DNA of 29,288 nucleotides from a virus. The stretch is from positions 1-29,288 of the IMG/VR virus record IMGVR_UViG_3300025759_000483, one strand, 5' to 3'. The translations under genes were made by a program, and so were the position numbers. Positions 28,803 through 29,288 of the stretch are shown here, piece after piece. Positions within the stretch are counted from its first letter, which is position 1. Each line of letters opens with the position of its first letter. The notes under the pieces are model-generated. The model searched no databases. It was not told the DNA's origin and was given only the letters and a program-made list of their open reading frames with translations.

Positions 28803-29288
28803 AGCTCCTCCAGCTTCAGCGTCTTGGCTCTCTCCCAGTGCTCTTCAACAGCTGGTATCTCTTTGGTTTGTGCCGGCTTGGCTTTGATCCTGCGCAGCGG
28901 CCAAATGATTTTGTAGCGCCCCGCGTTACAGATGTTCGCGTTCTTCTCTTTCATGTCGTTCATGATTTCGAGCTGCAGATTGCTGACCAGTGCTTCATAG
29001 GATTTCAGCTCTGTTCGCAAATGTGCTAACCGCTCGATCTTTTTCTGCAAGTCGTTGTCTGCTTCTATCTCGACATCTTCCGGGACGTCACCCTTCATTG
29101 ATGCTGCTTCCGCTGCAGACATCGCTGGATACCAATCCTCATCACGCACGCGTCGTTCAAAGTCAGAGCAAGCAAGAATAATTTTTTGCTGCATTTCTGC
29201 ATCGGCTTTGTAGACGTAGATGTACAGCTCAACTCCCTGGTACAGGATTGCAATCACACCCCACTGCGCGCCGGTACATAACATCTGA
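28799..29288 (-). CDS. C-terminal part of a YqaJ-type viral recombinase/exonuclease (5' end outside window)
   Basis: The frame is open to the right edge (…QMLCTGAQWGVIAIL), so only about 162 C-terminal residues are present. The start of this part, with QMLCTGAQWGVIAILYQGVELYIYVYKADAEMQQKI and a helix with FERRV, matches the end of the YqaJ/lambda-exonuclease-type nuclease core. The catalytic Asp/Glu/Lys residues would lie upstream, outside the window. The following region (DLQKKIERLAHLRTELKSYEALVSNLQLEIMNDM) and the KYKIIW-type strand are common in phage YqaJ proteins. It would resect DNA ends for phage recombination, and an annealing protein is likely nearby, outside the window. Confidence 0.75.
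   Translation of the reverse strand, partial: QMLCTGAQWGVIAILYQGVELYIYVYKADAEMQQKIILACSDFERRVRDEDWYPAMSAAEAASMKGDVPEDVEIEADNDLQKKIERLAHLRTELKSYEALVSNLQLEIMNDMKEKNANICNAGRYKIIWPLRRIKAKPAQTKEIPAVEEHWERAKTLKLEEL

Noticed and set aside
1-29288. CRISPR arrays, tRNA genes, insertion sequences, integrase and att sites
   Set aside because: I looked on both strands and saw no convincing example; the only repeats are the phased hexamers, the origin repeats and in-frame fibre repeats.

Overview
The window is about 29.3 kb of a tailed, short-tailed (podovirus-type) double-stranded DNA phage genome, or a podovirus-type prophage. The evidence is an almost unbroken left-to-right run of virion genes in the usual order: small and large terminase, Gp13-like protein, small accessory genes, T7-type portal, Bbp19-like protein, scaffold, major capsid, capsid-associated protein, tail tubular A, tail tubular B, internal virion proteins, fibre genes, lysis genes. 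The Bbp19-like gene between portal and scaffold, and the absence of a visible phage RNA polymerase, point to BPP-1/BcepC6B-like podoviruses rather than true T7 relatives. Several fibre and accessory proteins are of types I associate with marine phages, so a marine heterotrophic proteobacterial host is plausible. This is inference: no host gene, tRNA, integrase or att site is visible.

Layout. (1) 1-1525, plus strand: the end of a probable primase/helicase-type ATPase gene, an unidentified helical protein with an SSB-like C-terminal tail (ends DDEIPF), and a winged-helix replication-initiator-like protein. The first gene end is overlaid by a helically phased array of CGGACA hexamers. (2) 1526-1790: non-coding, with two inverted DnaA boxes (one a perfect TTATCCACA), paired 9-bp repeats, an A+T-rich stretch and a dyad. 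This is the best candidate origin of replication. (3) 1791-8624: DUF3310 protein, packaging genes, portal and scaffold. (4) 8625-9976: a capsid expression unit with a near-consensus sigma-70 promoter whose -10 box lies inside an inverted repeat, a structured leader, capsid and capsid-associated genes, and a rho-independent terminator. (5) 9991-20344: tail tube proteins and four internal/ejected virion proteins, two of them very large. (6) 20399-26737: a mosaic fibre/receptor-binding cassette with a T7-type anchor fibre, a fibre with YadA-like repeats and an S74 self-cleaving chaperone, a C1q-like protein, a chaperone-like protein, a carbohydrate-binding-like protein and a beta-rich protein. 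Two membrane proteins are interspersed. (7) 26739-27818: holin-like and M15-peptidase endolysin genes, followed by an HNH endonuclease gene. (8) 28361-29288, minus strand: convergent genes for a YqaJ-type exonuclease (cut by the window edge), a small unknown protein and a 70-residue stand-alone LexA-like DNA-binding domain, ending in their own terminator.

How the parts fit. The plus-strand left genes and the origin suggest host-DnaA-assisted, initiator-driven replication. The minus-strand genes look like an early recombination/regulation operon. The virion block is mostly one translationally coupled operon (many ATGA, TGATG and GTGA overlaps), with capsid output separately boosted by its own promoter and terminator. 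The most unusual signals are the phased hexamer array, the SSB-tail mimic, an HhH-GPD-glycosylase-like signature in an ejected virion protein, and a LexA domain without a peptidase domain in a phage whose capsid promoter carries a CTGT-N11-ACAG dyad.
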